Below, piece after piece: positions 1-9,096 of a stretch of 64,000 nt of DNA. A program made the position numbers and the translations under genes. The stretch is from Verrucomicrobiota bacterium JB022 (GTDB lineage Bacteria; Verrucomicrobiota; Verrucomicrobiia; Opitutales; Oceanipulchritudinaceae). The notes under the pieces are model-generated. The model was given only the letters and a program-made list of their open reading frames with translations. It was not told where the DNA came from and did no database searches. The first letter of the stretch is position 1. Every line of letters begins with the position of its first letter. Location of the stretch: positions 1 to 64,000 of the forward strand of contig JAUTCQ010000021.1 of NCBI GenBank assembly GCA_030673845.1. The letters run 5' to 3'.

Positions 1-16
1 CACCCTGCTGAAAAAG
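1..16. repeat. IS terminal inverted repeat, left
   Basis: CACCCTGCTGAAAAAG matches the right repeat in inverted orientation over 16 of 16 bases. It may extend beyond the window edge. Confidence 0.85.
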
Positions 17-47
17 TCCTTTTCCGGGGCAGCGGCATAGATAAGCT

Positions 48-1178
48 GTGGGTATGCGCGGTAAGGTGTCGAGACAGTTGGATGCGGTGGCGTTGATCAA
101 CCTGGAGTCGTTGATTCCGGCGAAGCATCCGATCCGCCGGATCAAGCAGCTGGTGGACGCGGTTTTGGTGGAGCTGGAGGATGAGTTCGAGCAGATGTAT
201 GCGGAGCTGGGGCGCCCGTCGATTCCGCCAGAGCGGCTGTTGAAGGCGAAGGTGTTGTGCGCGCTTTACAGCGTGCGTAGTGACCGCCAGTTCTGCGAAC
301 GGCTGCGCTACGACCTGCTTTTCCAGTGGTTTCTGGACCTCAACCCGAGCGAGGGTAGTTTCAACGCGTCGACCTTCTCGAAGAATGCGGATCGACTGCT
401 GCGCCACCATGCCTCGGAGCTGTTTTTGCTGGAAGTGGTGGAGCTGGCGCGCTCGCACGACTGGATCAGCGACGAGCATTTCAGCGTGGACGGCACGTTG
501 ATCGAGGCGTGGGCGAGCATGAAGAGCTTCCGCCCGAAGGATGAAAAGGACGATGAAGGACGCGGCCCCGGCGGCTTTGCGGACTTCAAGGGGCAAAAGC
601 GCTCGAACCAGACCCACGGATCGAAGACTGACCCGGAGGCGAAGCTGCTCAAGAAGAGCGCCGGCAGCGCCGCCCAGCTCTGCTTTGGCGCGCATGCGGT
701 GATGGAAAACCGTCACGGGCTCTGCGTGCTCTTCGACGTGCGTTCGGCGGTCGGCAAAGGCTGCACGGAGCATGAAGTCGCGCTGGAGCAACTCGACGAG
801 CTGACGATGCGCGGCTTTGAGCCTCGCACCGTCGGCGCGGACCGCGGCTACCATAACCAGCAGTTTGTGCGCGCGTGCCGCGAGCGCGAGATCGCCCCGC
901 ACGTGGCGCAGGTCAAGGGCCGCAGGACCCCGGGGCTCGACGGGCGCACCACCCGCCACCCCGGCTATCGTGTCAGCCAACGCATCCGAAAGCGCATCGA
1001 AAACCTCTTCGGTTGGATCAAAACCACCGGTGCCTTCCGCAAAACCCGCTACCGCGGCGTCGAACGCACGCACTTCCAGGCCCAACTCGTCGCCGCCGCC
1101 TGCAACCTCGTGCGCATGGCCAAACTCCTCGCCGACTCCACCAGCGATCCGCCCAGATCCACGCTGGCGGCAGGCTAA
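48..1178 (+). CDS. IS5-family transposase (DDE)
   Basis: This DDE transposase of 376 residues has an N-terminal DUF772-type region (about 20-120) followed by the catalytic core. The likely catalytic triad is visible: D148 in SVDGTLIEAW, D265 in GADRGYH and E318 in RIENLFGWIK. A charged linker (about 160-200) separates the first acidic residue from the rest. The frame is uninterrupted, so the enzyme is probably functional. The start is either GTG at 48 or ATG at 54; the two give almost the same protein. It acts on the terminal inverted repeats of its own element. Confidence 0.92.
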   Translation: MGMRGKVSRQLDAVALINLESLIPAKHPIRRIKQLVDAVLVELEDEFEQMYAELGRPSIPPERLLKAKVLCALYSVRSDRQFCERLRYDLLFQWFLDLNPSEGSFNASTFSKNADRLLRHHASELFLLEVVELARSHDWISDEHFSVDGTLIEAWASMKSFRPKDEKDDEGRGPGGFADFKGQKRSNQTHGSKTDPEAKLLKKSAGSAAQLCFGAHAVMENRHGLCVLFDVRSAVGKGCTEHEVALEQLDELTMRGFEPRTVGADRGYHNQQFVRACREREIAPHVAQVKGRRTPGLDGRTTRHPGYRVSQRIRKRIENLFGWIKTTGAFRKTRYRGVERTHFQAQLVAAACNLVRMAKLLADSTSDPPRSTLAAG

Positions 1179-1298
1179 CGCCGCCGCCCTCGCCCCGCGC
1201 TACCCAAATTACAAGAAAAAGCCCGAAAACCGGGCCAGAGACGCTCCAGCTGTTTCATCGCACGTTACTTGTTACTGCCTCAACCTCTGATCAAAGCG

Positions 1299-1314
1299 CT
1301 TTTTCAGCAGGGTG
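1299..1314. repeat. IS terminal inverted repeat, right
   Basis: CTTTTTCAGCAGGGTG is the exact reverse complement of the first 16 bases of the window. Confidence 0.85.
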
Positions 1315-1991
1315 TTAAAAGCCGAAATGGTGCAAGCTGTATTTAAGAATAGGACCAGAAGACAGGGTTCAACCACCAAGCCTTATTACCCAATCCCATT
1401 GGAACCTGAAAACATCGCCTGCGGCATGTAAAAACATCCTTTGGTTCAGCAAAACACGTGAACGGTTAACATGAAGAATTCAGCATCGAAGCCATCTCCA
1501 TGTGAGGCTATCCACGCGAGCCTCGGGCTCTTTAATCACGGTTTTTTCGGATTCCTTACGGCTGCTCCACTACATCAGTCGGATTCCACTAGGTAATAGC
1601 ATCGCGCGGTCTGTTTTTGCATACATATTGTATCATCCGATTGCATACAAATCCCCATAACAATCGTCCTTATACCTCATAATCAACAGATTAAACTACA
1701 GCAAGCGACAGGCTACCCCTCCAGTCAAACATCACCCAGGAAGGTTCAAAAATTAGCCCCATCTAAGATATGAAAAGCACTCAAGACGTGTAATGCATCA
1801 CTACAGGTCACCATCTTCCCATGCCAAAAATACAACCATCCATGCTTTAAAGCATTGCTTTTAGGTCCAATATCCATAGCTGATAAGCACGTTACAGACT
1901 GACGCTACTCCCCATGCATTGATCGAGCCAAGAATCCCCAAAATTGTCTCCATCAAAATCTGACCCAGTCAGACCACCTACTACCCTAACT
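1315..1991. other. Gene-free, AT-richer region between the IS and the TonB-dependent receptor
   Basis: About 680 bp without a convincing reading frame on either strand, visibly richer in A+T than the rest of the window. It holds a TTGCATACA direct repeat with an internal dyad (1617-1649), a short GAGCC/GGCTC hairpin followed by TTT (1518-1533), and a 14-bp palindrome (1842-1855). It probably contains the promoter and control region of the receptor. Part of it may be sequence displaced by the IS insertion. Confidence 0.6.
1617..1649. promoter_or_regulatory. Direct repeat plus dyad, putative operator
   Basis: TTGCATACA occurs at 1617-1625 and again at 1641-1649, 24 bp apart. The first copy also forms a dyad, ATACA at 1621-1625 with TGTAT at 1629-1633. 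This resembles a regulator binding site, but it is about 345 bp from the receptor start and no regulator gene is adjacent. Confidence 0.35.
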
Positions 1992-4900
1992 ATGTCTACA
2001 TCAAAAAACACCCGCTGGCGCGGTCGTGTATGGCCACTGCTTGGCCAAACGATCCGCCCGTCTCTCGCCCTGTTCACGACCCTCGCCCCCTGCATCGTCT
2101 GGGCGCAACCTGCCACGACTACCGTTACCGGACGGGTTCAAGATGTGGCCACCCGCGAATACCTGAACCGAGCCCGCGTGCAGGTAGAAGGGACCAACAT
2201 CAGCACGCTCACCAACAATTACGGTGAATTCCGCCTCAGCGGTGTGCCGTCGGGCAACGTAAATCTGGTGGTCAGCTCCACGGGCTTTTACCCGGAAACG
2301 GTCGCCGTCGACTCTTCCAGCCCCGAACGCCTCAATGTCAGTTTGCGCAGCATGGCTGCCACCCGGGCAGAAGAGGACGAGGTCTTTGAGCTGGAAGCCT
2401 ACGAAGTACGAGGCGAAAGCGACGCCATCGCCGCCGCTTTGAATGTACAGCGTTACTCTGATACCGCGCGCACGGTGGTCGACTCCGGCGCCTTCGGCAA
2501 TGTAACCGAAGGCAATATCGGTGAGTTCGTGAAATTCCTGCCCGGCATCAGTATCGACTACGTTGCGGCCGACGCTCGCACCATCGAAGTCCGCGGCCTC
2601 GGGGCCAACCTGACGCAGGTTACCGTCGACGGTAACCAGATGGCCAGCGCCTCTTCCAGCAGCTCCAACCGCCAATTTGAGCTGGAGCAAGTGTCGCTCA
2701 ACAACGTAGAGCGCATCGAGGTCATCAAGGTGCCAACAGCCGAGATGCCTGCCAATACGATCGGCGGTCGAGTCAACCTCGTTTCCAAGAGCGCTTTCGA
2801 GCGTGAAGGGCGCGAAGTCAAATACAGCGTCTACCTCAGCGCCAACAGCGAAGAATTCACGCTCAAAAAGACGCCTGGCTGGGGCAACGAGGATCATTAC
2901 AAGATCTGGCCCGGCCTCGATTTCCACTATTCCGACGTCTATATGGACGGGAATCTCGGCCTGATCTTCGCTTACAAGAACAACAACCAATTCAATATTC
3001 AGCAGCGCTCCAATATCCGCTGGGAGTATCCCGAATTCCGCAAGGGCGTGGCAGACCCGATCCCAGTTGTGCGCCGCTACACAGTTCAGGATGGCCCCAA
3101 ATTCACCAACCGGCAATCGGGCAGTGTGAAGGGCGACTATCGCGTGAACGACAATACGGTTCTGTCGGCCAGCCTGCAGTATAACTACTACAGCTCCGAG
3201 TTTCGCAACACCAACATCACCTGGGACACCAACATCGACGAGCGGGCAGACATTACTTCAGGCACTTTGCCCACCGCCACCAGCGTAACTTCTAAGCTGG
3301 GCGGAGGCGATATCGACTACGGCGGCTCTTGGCGCGACAAGTACGGCGATACCGTCCATACCGACTTCGAGCTCAAGCACTTCGGCGACCAGTTCGAGTA
3401 CAAGGTCGGCGGCTTCTACTCGCATGCAACCAACCACTACGATTCGGCCGCCTCGGGCTACGTCGAATCTGCCACGTTGAGCTACGACGTCCCCGGCTAC
3501 ATCACCTTGAGCGGCTATGGTGACACCAATGGGCACTACGACGCCAAGCCTCAGATCAGCGTCACCGACGCCAACGGCAATGAGCTGCCGAACCTGGGAG
3601 CAGGCAGCCTCGACAACTACTTCCTGGACGAAGTAACAGCTTTCCGCGACTTCGACAGCACGGATACCTTCATGGGCGGCAAGGCCGATGGCACGTATTT
3701 CCTCAAGGTTGGTGACGATCGATTGGCGCTGAAAAGCGGCCTGCATTGGCAGCGCCAAAACCGGGATGTTTTCGCTCCACGGACGCGCTTGCTCTATCGG
3801 AACAATACCACAGCGATTGGCGGCCAGTTTCTCAACGAAGTCTACTCGCCGGAAAGCCCGGGCTATGGCCTGCCAGCAATGGCTTGGCCTGATTTTGAGA
3901 AGATCTACGACTTCTACCTGGCCAACCGCGGAGACTTCATCGAAACCCGCGGCTCCACCGATCGATCCGGGGCCAATGCCCAAGAAACGGCCAATGGTGA
4001 TTTCGAGGTCGAGGAATCCATCACCGCCGCCTATGCGATGGCCGAATATAATACGTGGCAGGAGCGCCTCACTTTGGTCGCAGGCGTTCGCTATGAATAC
4101 ACGGATCTTAAGGGAGACGGTCTCGCTTACGATCCAGACCGAGACACCTACGACCCGTATAAATCCGATAATTCCTACGACAACTTTTATCCCAGTGTAG
4201 CCGCCAAACTGGATGTGACAGACAATCTGGTGCTGCGTCTGGCCTATGCCCAGACCATTGGGCGCCCCAACTTCTCTGAGATCATACCGTCAACTGACGT
4301 GGATCTGGAAGAAGAGACGCTCGACCTGACTAACCCTGAGCTTGAGCCCCAGTTCGCGGATAACTTCGACCTGTCCCTCGAATACTATACGCCTTTTGGG
4401 GGCGCGCTTACGCTCGGGCTATTTCACAAGAAGATCGATCAGTACATTGGAACAGCTCCTGTCGATTCGACGCTTGAAAATCTCGAAAGGTTGGGCCTCT
4501 CCGATGCATATGAAGGTTTCACCATCAGTCAAAAGGTGAATCGGGGCGATGCCAAGATCGACGGGATCGAGCTGGGCGCTCAGCTTCCGCTTTCGGGTTT
4601 GGCCGACTTGCCTGGCTGGGCTCAAGGTTTCACCGTCTTCGCCAACGGCACGTTCCTCAAAACGAAGGGCAACTTTGGCTCGGACCGCGAATACGATGAC
4701 CTGGAGGGCTTCATCAAGCGGACTTATAACTTCGGCGTGACCTACGAGATGCACCCTGTCACGGTGCGGGTGAAATATAACCACCGTGGGAAGGAACTCC
4801 TGAACCGGATCTCGGAAATCAACGACGACGGCACCGGCTACAACCTGTTCCAGTACTACGACCCATTTGAGCACGTTGACGTAGACCTTGAATACGCCGC

Positions 4901-5054
4901 CTCGCGTCACGCCACGATCTTCTTCAGCGCGCGCAATATCTTCGGCGACCCGCAAGACCGGGTAAACGAGCTGGAAGATTATGGCCTGAAGATGCTGGAA
5001 CGCCGCGAGGAGTTCGGGGTGCAGATGACGCTGGGCATCAAGGGCACCTTCTAA
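1992..5054 (+). CDS. TonB-dependent outer-membrane receptor
   Basis: An outer-membrane transporter of about 1020 residues that would import a ligand with energy from TonB-ExbBD. From the chosen ATG it has a hydrophobic signal peptide ending near IVWAQ. A carboxypeptidase-regulatory-like domain follows (TVTGRVQD to NLVVSSTGFYP), then an acidic linker containing VFELEAYEV, which sits where Opitutae receptors have their TonB-box-like motif. The plug domain is recognisable by VRGLGANLTQVTVDG. A long beta-barrel ends in a C-terminal Phe (IKGTF), as expected for BAM-dependent assembly. An upstream TTG at 1944 is in frame but would put 16 residues before the signal peptide. No SusD, ExbBD or enzyme gene is adjacent, so the ligand is unknown. 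Confidence 0.88.
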   Translation: MSTSKNTRWRGRVWPLLGQTIRPSLALFTTLAPCIVWAQPATTTVTGRVQDVATREYLNRARVQVEGTNISTLTNNYGEFRLSGVPSGNVNLVVSSTGFYPETVAVDSSSPERLNVSLRSMAATRAEEDEVFELEAYEVRGESDAIAAALNVQRYSDTARTVVDSGAFGNVTEGNIGEFVKFLPGISIDYVAADARTIEVRGLGANLTQVTVDGNQMASASSSSSNRQFELEQVSLNNVERIEVIKVPTAEMPANTIGGRVNLVSKSAFEREGREVKYSVYLSANSEEFTLKKTPGWGNEDHYKIWPGLDFHYSDVYMDGNLGLIFAYKNNNQFNIQQRSNIRWEYPEFRKGVADPIPVVRRYTVQDGPKFTNRQSGSVKGDYRVNDNTVLSASLQYNYYSSEFRNTNITWDTNIDERADITSGTLPTATSVTSKLGGGDIDYGGSWRDKYGDTVHTDFELKHFGDQFEYKVGGFYSHATNHYDSAASGYVESATLSYDVPGYITLSGYGDTNGHYDAKPQISVTDANGNELPNLGAGSLDNYFLDEVTAFRDFDSTDTFMGGKADGTYFLKVGDDRLALKSGLHWQRQNRDVFAPRTRLLYRNNTTAIGGQFLNEVYSPESPGYGLPAMAWPDFEKIYDFYLANRGDFIETRGSTDRSGANAQETANGDFEVEESITAAYAMAEYNTWQERLTLVAGVRYEYTDLKGDGLAYDPDRDTYDPYKSDNSYDNFYPSVAAKLDVTDNLVLRLAYAQTIGRPNFSEIIPSTDVDLEEETLDLTNPELEPQFADNFDLSLEYYTPFGGALTLGLFHKKIDQYIGTAPVDSTLENLERLGLSDAYEGFTISQKVNRGDAKIDGIELGAQLPLSGLADLPGWAQGFTVFANGTFLKTKGNFGSDREYDDLEGFIKRTYNFGVTYEMHPVTVRVKYNHRGKELLNRISEINDDGTGYNLFQYYDPFEHVDVDLEYAASRHATIFFSARNIFGDPQDRVNELEDYGLKMLERREEFGVQMTLGIKGTF

Positions 5055-5070
5055 GCCTTCCATCATTACC

Positions 5071-5103
5071 GAGCGGCATTCTCCCATCGAATGCCGCTCT
5101 TTT
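5071..5103 (+). terminator. Rho-independent terminator after the TonB-dependent receptor
   Basis: A perfect 10-bp stem, GAGCGGCATT/AATGCCGCTC, with a 9-nt loop is followed by TTTT, 16 bp after the receptor stop codon. Confidence 0.85.
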
Positions 5104-5108
5104 GTCCG

Positions 5109-5136
5109 GCTCCTTGAGGGCATGCTTTCAAGGAGC
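5109..5136. other. Second hairpin downstream of the receptor
   Basis: GCTCCTTGA pairs perfectly with TCAAGGAGC (9 bp) just after the terminator. There is no T run. It may be a backup terminator or a remnant repeat. Confidence 0.4.
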
Positions 5137-5281
5137 GCCCGCCGTCGCTGCCGCGCCCAAACGACAAGGATTCAGCGAAAAAGGACGTATGAATGTATCT
5201 GCACGCATGGATACGATCGACAAGGAAGTCTCGGATTCCCCTTGACGCTCGCAGAAGAGGCTCGTTTTAACCAGATACACC

Positions 5282-5308
5282 CCCTCTTGAGCGCAATCCG
5301 CTCGAGGG
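5282..5308 (+). promoter_or_regulatory. 5' leader hairpin upstream of the aminotransferase
   Basis: CCCTC-TT-GAGCG pairs with CGCTCGAGGG around a 5-nt loop, with a two-base bulge. It ends 45 nt before the ATG at 5354. It could be a leader structure or a weak terminator. Apart from this hairpin, nothing else is recognised between 5137 and 5353. Confidence 0.3.
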
Positions 5309-5353
5309 TCTGCCTGTTCGACCTCGATTTACAGAGCATTTACCAAGGTATAC

Positions 5354-6430
5354 ATGAGCTATAAGCTGTTTATCCCCGGTCCTATCGAAGTATCGGCCAA
5401 AACCTACCAGGCCATGACGACCCCGGTCGTCGGGCACCGCAGCGCCGACTTCGTCGCCCTCTACCAAGCCGTGCAGCCCAGCTTGCAGAAGCTGTTCTAC
5501 ACCCAGGATCCGGTTTACCTCTCCACCAGCAGTGCCTGGGGCGTCATGGAAGGCTCCCTGCGCAACCTGTGCCGCAAGAAGGTGCTGAACTGCTGCAGTG
5601 GCGCATTTTCCGACAAGTGGTTTGACGTAGCCCAGCGCTGCGGCAAGCAAGCCAAGGCCTTGCAATACGAATGGGGCACGCCGCTCGACCCGGAAGATAT
5701 CCGCAAGGAGCTTTCGACCGGCGAATACGACGTCATCACCATCATTCACAACGAGACCTCGACCGGCACCATGAACCCGCTGAAGGAGATCATGGAAGTC
5801 CTTCGCGAGTTCCCGGAAGTGATGAGCGTGGTCGACACCGTCAGCTCGTTCTCCGTGCTTCCGATCCTCAAGGACGAATGGGGCATCGACGTGATGCTGA
5901 CCGGCTCGCAAAAGGCCCTCGCCCTGCCCCCCGGCCTCGCCCTTCTCAGCGTGAGCGAGCGTGCGCTGAAGCGTTGCCAGGAGCTGCCCGACCGTGGCTA
6001 CTACTTCGACTTCGAAGAATTCCACAAGAACCACGAGAAGGGCATGACGCCCTCCACTCCGGTGATCCCGCTGATCTACGCCCTGCGCAGCAAGCTGGAA
6101 GACATCGAAGCTGAAGGCGTCGAGAACCGCTACGCCCGCCACGAAAAGCTCAACCAGATGGTCCGCGCCTGGGTGGAGCGCCACGGCCTGTCCCTCTTGC
6201 CGCCCGCAGAGTTTGGCTCCAAGAGCCTCAACTGCGTGAAGAACGACAAGGGCTGGGACCTTTCGCAGCTCAACAAGCTGCTCAAGCAAAAGCACAATTG
6301 CGTGATCGACGGCGGCTACGGCAAGCTGAAGGGCAAGACCTTCCGCATCTCCAACATGGGCGATGAAACGGAAGCCACGATCCAGAAGCTGCTGCAAGAC
6401 CTCGATTCCGTCGTGGCTCAGCTCGGGTAA
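5354..6430 (+). CDS. Class V aminotransferase (alanine/serine-glyoxylate or phosphoserine type)
   Basis: A 358-residue PLP-dependent class V aminotransferase, cytoplasmic and full length for the family. The N-terminal LFIPGPIEV and GHRSADF segments are typical of the alanine-glyoxylate/serine-glyoxylate/SerC-like group. STSSAWGVMEG lies in the phosphate-binding region, VVDTVSSFS supplies the PLP-ring Asp, and GSQKALALPPG carries the Schiff-base Lys. Sequence alone does not decide the substrate. Members of this family act on alanine, serine or phosphoserine, so it may supply the SerC step. It appears to be a single-gene unit with a hairpin in its leader and another after its stop. Confidence 0.82.
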   Translation: MSYKLFIPGPIEVSAKTYQAMTTPVVGHRSADFVALYQAVQPSLQKLFYTQDPVYLSTSSAWGVMEGSLRNLCRKKVLNCCSGAFSDKWFDVAQRCGKQAKALQYEWGTPLDPEDIRKELSTGEYDVITIIHNETSTGTMNPLKEIMEVLREFPEVMSVVDTVSSFSVLPILKDEWGIDVMLTGSQKALALPPGLALLSVSERALKRCQELPDRGYYFDFEEFHKNHEKGMTPSTPVIPLIYALRSKLEDIEAEGVENRYARHEKLNQMVRAWVERHGLSLLPPAEFGSKSLNCVKNDKGWDLSQLNKLLKQKHNCVIDGGYGKLKGKTFRISNMGDETEATIQKLLQDLDSVVAQLG

Positions 6431-6468
6431 TTCCCACTCATAGAATCTATAGTTTGTCCTTCCATAGC

Positions 6469-6496
6469 GAAGCGCGTCCGCCACGGGACGCGCTTC
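6469..6496 (+). terminator. Strong hairpin between the aminotransferase and topB
   Basis: An 11-bp perfect stem, GAAGCGCGTCC/GGACGCGCTTC, has a 6-nt loop and is followed by ATCCTTGTTTT. It may end the aminotransferase transcript. It stops 14 nt before the topB ATG, so it could also limit topB translation. No Shine-Dalgarno sequence is visible in those 14 bases. Confidence 0.6.
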
Positions 6497-6510
6497 ATCC
6501 TTGTTTTATC

Positions 6511-9087
6511 ATGAAGAAATTGGTCATAGCCGAGAAGCCAAGTGTCGCACAAGACATCGCCCGCGCATTGGGTGGATGCAAGAAGGTAGACGATCACTTT
6601 GAAGGAGATGAATACGTGATCGCCGCTGCCGCCGGGCACTTGGTGGAGCTCTTCATGCCCGAAGACATCGACAAGAAGCGCTATGGCTTCTGGCGCCTCA
6701 GCGAGCTGCCCATCATCCCGGGCGACTTCCAGCTCAAGCCCATCGAGGAGAAGCGCAGCAAGGATCGCCTCAAGTATCTGGAGAAGCTGATCAAGCGCAA
6801 GGACGTCACCGAGATCTACAACGCGTGTGACGCCGGGCGCGAGGGGGAGCTGATCTTCACCTACATCTATCAGGTCTCGAACTGCAAGAAGCCATTCCGC
6901 CGCGTCTGGATGCAGTCCATGACCAAGGACTCCATCCGTGAGGCCTTCAACCACCTCCGCAGCGCCGAGCAGATGCAGGGCCTGCAGGATGCCGCCCGCA
7001 GCCGCTCCGAAGCCGACTGGCTGATCGGCATCAACGGCACCCGCGCCATCACCAAGCGCATGTTTGGCCGCGCCCGTCAGGTCGCAACCGTCGGCCGCGT
7101 GCAGACCCCCACCCTTTCCATCGTGCTCCAGCGCGAGCTCGAGATCCGCGCCTTCAAACCGCGCACCTACTGGCGCATCCTCGGCCAGTTCAACGTGACC
7201 GAGGGCGATTACCAGGGCTACTTCCAGAAGGCCGAAACCGTGCGCAAGGACGATACGCACGACAAGGCCGACCGTCTCTGGAAAAAGGAAGAAGCCGAAG
7301 CCGTCGTGGCCGACCTCGCCAAGGCCGCCTGGGCCACCGCCGAAGACACCCGCAAGCGCACCCGCCAAAGCGCGCCCCGTCTGTTCGACCTCACGGCCCT
7401 GCAGCGCGAAGCCAACGGACGCTTCGGTTATTCGGCGAACCACACGCTCCAGATCGCCCAGGCGCTCTACGAAAAGCACAAGGTGCTGACCTACCCGCGC
7501 ACCAGCTCGCGCGCACTGCCGGAAGACTACATTCCCACGGTCAAGCAAACCCTCGGCAGCCTGACAGAAATCTACGGCGATATCGCCGAGCGCGTGCTGA
7601 AGAACAACTGGGTGAAGCCCAACAAGAAGATCTTCAACAACGCACAGGTCACAGACCACTTTGCCATCATCCCGACCGGTCAAAAGCCCGGGAAGCTGCG
7701 CGACGACGAGCAAAAGATCTTCGACTTCGTGGCCCGCCGCTTCATGGCCATTTTCTATCCGCCGGCCGAGTTCGACGAAACCGAGCGCACGACGACCATT
7801 GCCGGTCACAACTTCCGGACCAACGGCAAGGTGCTCGTGGTGCCGGGTTACCTTGAAGTCTATGGCAAGGCCCAGCTCGATCGCTCGCTGCCCGCGCTGA
7901 CCGACCCCGACAAAAACCCGTCGTGGCTGGCCGAGCGCCTGCAAAAGACGGGAGGCGCCGCCCCCAAGGACCAGAAGGCCTACCTCGCCCGCCCCGATGG
8001 TTTCGACCAGGAGGAAGACGAGACCAAGCCGCCGGCCCGCTTCACCGAAGCCACGCTGCTTGCCGCCATGGAAGGCGCAGGCAAGCTGGTCGACGACGAA
8101 GAGTTGGCCGAAGCGATGAAGGAGAAAGGTCTTGGCACCCCGGCCACGCGCGCCTCGATCATCGAGCACTTGCTGCGCGAAAAATACCTCGAGCGCGAAG
8201 GCAAGAACCTCCTTCCCACCGTCAAGGCCGAGAACCTCTTCGACTTCCTCGGCGCCATCAAGGCCGATGCGCTGACCCAACCCAGCCTGACCGGCGAGTG
8301 GGAGTTCAAGCTGCTCGAAATGGAAAAGGGCCAGCTGAGCCGCGGCGAGTTCATGCAGGGCATCGTCAGCCTGACCGAGGCCATTGTGAACCGCACGCGC
8401 GACTTTGAGGAAGAGGACGCCGGCACCAAGGAGACCAAGATCGTCTCCCCGACCGACCAGAAAACCATGGTCGAGACCCTCCGCTTTTACAAAAGCCAGG
8501 ACGACGTGCTGCAAGTCCCCAAGACCATCGGCAACCGCAAGATGACCGAGGAAGAAGTGCAGACCCTCGTCAACGAGCGCGTGGTCGGGCCGCTGGACGG
8601 CTTCCGCTCGAAGGCCGGCAAGCCCTACTCGGCCATGCTGCGCCTCGACGCGATGAACAAGGTGACGTTCGACTTTGGCAATGGGCCCAATCAGGACGGC
8701 GAAGACGGCGAGAGCCTCAACCTCGAAGAACTCAACGTGGTCGGCATCTTCCAGAAAACGGGCGCCAAGGTTTACGAGACGCCGAACGCCTACGCCTGCG
8801 AAAACAGCATCGCCGGTGAGGAGAAGAACGCCTTCCGCATGAGCCGCACCCTACTGGGCAAGGCCATCCCACCGGAGGAAATCGCCAAGCTGCTCAAGGA
8901 TGGCAAGACGGGCCTCATCCAGGGCCTGCGCTCGAACCGCACCAAGCGCCTCTTCGACGCCTTTCTCGTGCTCAAGGACGGTGGCGGTATCGGCTTCGAA
9001 TTCCCGCCCCGCCCGCCGAAGAAAACCGCCGCGAAAAAAGCTGCCAAGAAGGCCTCCCGCAACGCCTCCGAACAAGAAGGCCAATAG
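6511..9087 (+). CDS. topB: DNA topoisomerase III (type IA)
   Basis: A type IA topoisomerase of 858 residues that relaxes and decatenates DNA through a transient 5'-phosphotyrosine link. The N-terminal Toprim domain starts at KLVIAEKPSVAQDIA, with the metal-binding segment CDAGREGELIF. The catalytic tyrosine is Y328 in LTYPRTSSR. The C-terminal third holds topoisomerase repeat domains (GFRSKAGKPYSAML, KTGKTGL-like segments), and a Lys/Ala-rich tail (PKKTAAKKAAKKA) would add non-specific DNA contact. The start is set by homology to MKKLVIAEKPS; an in-frame upstream codon at 6454 would put the 6469 hairpin inside the gene. The gene ends 9 bp before the sulfotransferase-like gene, suggesting co-transcription. 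Confidence 0.92.
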   Translation: MKKLVIAEKPSVAQDIARALGGCKKVDDHFEGDEYVIAAAAGHLVELFMPEDIDKKRYGFWRLSELPIIPGDFQLKPIEEKRSKDRLKYLEKLIKRKDVTEIYNACDAGREGELIFTYIYQVSNCKKPFRRVWMQSMTKDSIREAFNHLRSAEQMQGLQDAARSRSEADWLIGINGTRAITKRMFGRARQVATVGRVQTPTLSIVLQRELEIRAFKPRTYWRILGQFNVTEGDYQGYFQKAETVRKDDTHDKADRLWKKEEAEAVVADLAKAAWATAEDTRKRTRQSAPRLFDLTALQREANGRFGYSANHTLQIAQALYEKHKVLTYPRTSSRALPEDYIPTVKQTLGSLTEIYGDIAERVLKNNWVKPNKKIFNNAQVTDHFAIIPTGQKPGKLRDDEQKIFDFVARRFMAIFYPPAEFDETERTTTIAGHNFRTNGKVLVVPGYLEVYGKAQLDRSLPALTDPDKNPSWLAERLQKTGGAAPKDQKAYLARPDGFDQEEDETKPPARFTEATLLAAMEGAGKLVDDEELAEAMKEKGLGTPATRASIIEHLLREKYLEREGKNLLPTVKAENLFDFLGAIKADALTQPSLTGEWEFKLLEMEKGQLSRGEFMQGIVSLTEAIVNRTRDFEEEDAGTKETKIVSPTDQKTMVETLRFYKSQDDVLQVPKTIGNRKMTEEEVQTLVNERVVGPLDGFRSKAGKPYSAMLRLDAMNKVTFDFGNGPNQDGEDGESLNLEELNVVGIFQKTGAKVYETPNAYACENSIAGEEKNAFRMSRTLLGKAIPPEEIAKLLKDGKTGLIQGLRSNRTKRLFDAFLVLKDGGGIGFEFPPRPPKKTAAKKAAKKASRNASEQEGQ

Positions 9088-9096
9088 CGCCCACCC

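Larger units (their letters stand above)
1..1314 (+). mobile_element. IS5-family insertion sequence
   Basis: Terminal inverted repeats bound one transposase gene. CACCCTGCTGAAAAAG at 1-16 is matched exactly by its reverse complement at 1299-1314. The left repeat starts at the first base of the window, so the true left end and any target-site duplication cannot be seen. The size of about 1.3 kb and the single transposase frame fit IS5-family elements. The element looks intact and could be mobile. It lies upstream of the TonB-dependent receptor, in the same orientation. Confidence 0.9.

Noticed and set aside
875-1318. Open frames overlapping the IS transposase and running into the right repeat
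   Set aside because: Arg/Pro-rich translations typical of an out-of-frame GC-rich gene; no domain.
5122-5364. 80-residue frame between the receptor and the aminotransferase
   Set aside because: No domain, Arg/Cys-rich start, overlaps the aminotransferase start and a hairpin.
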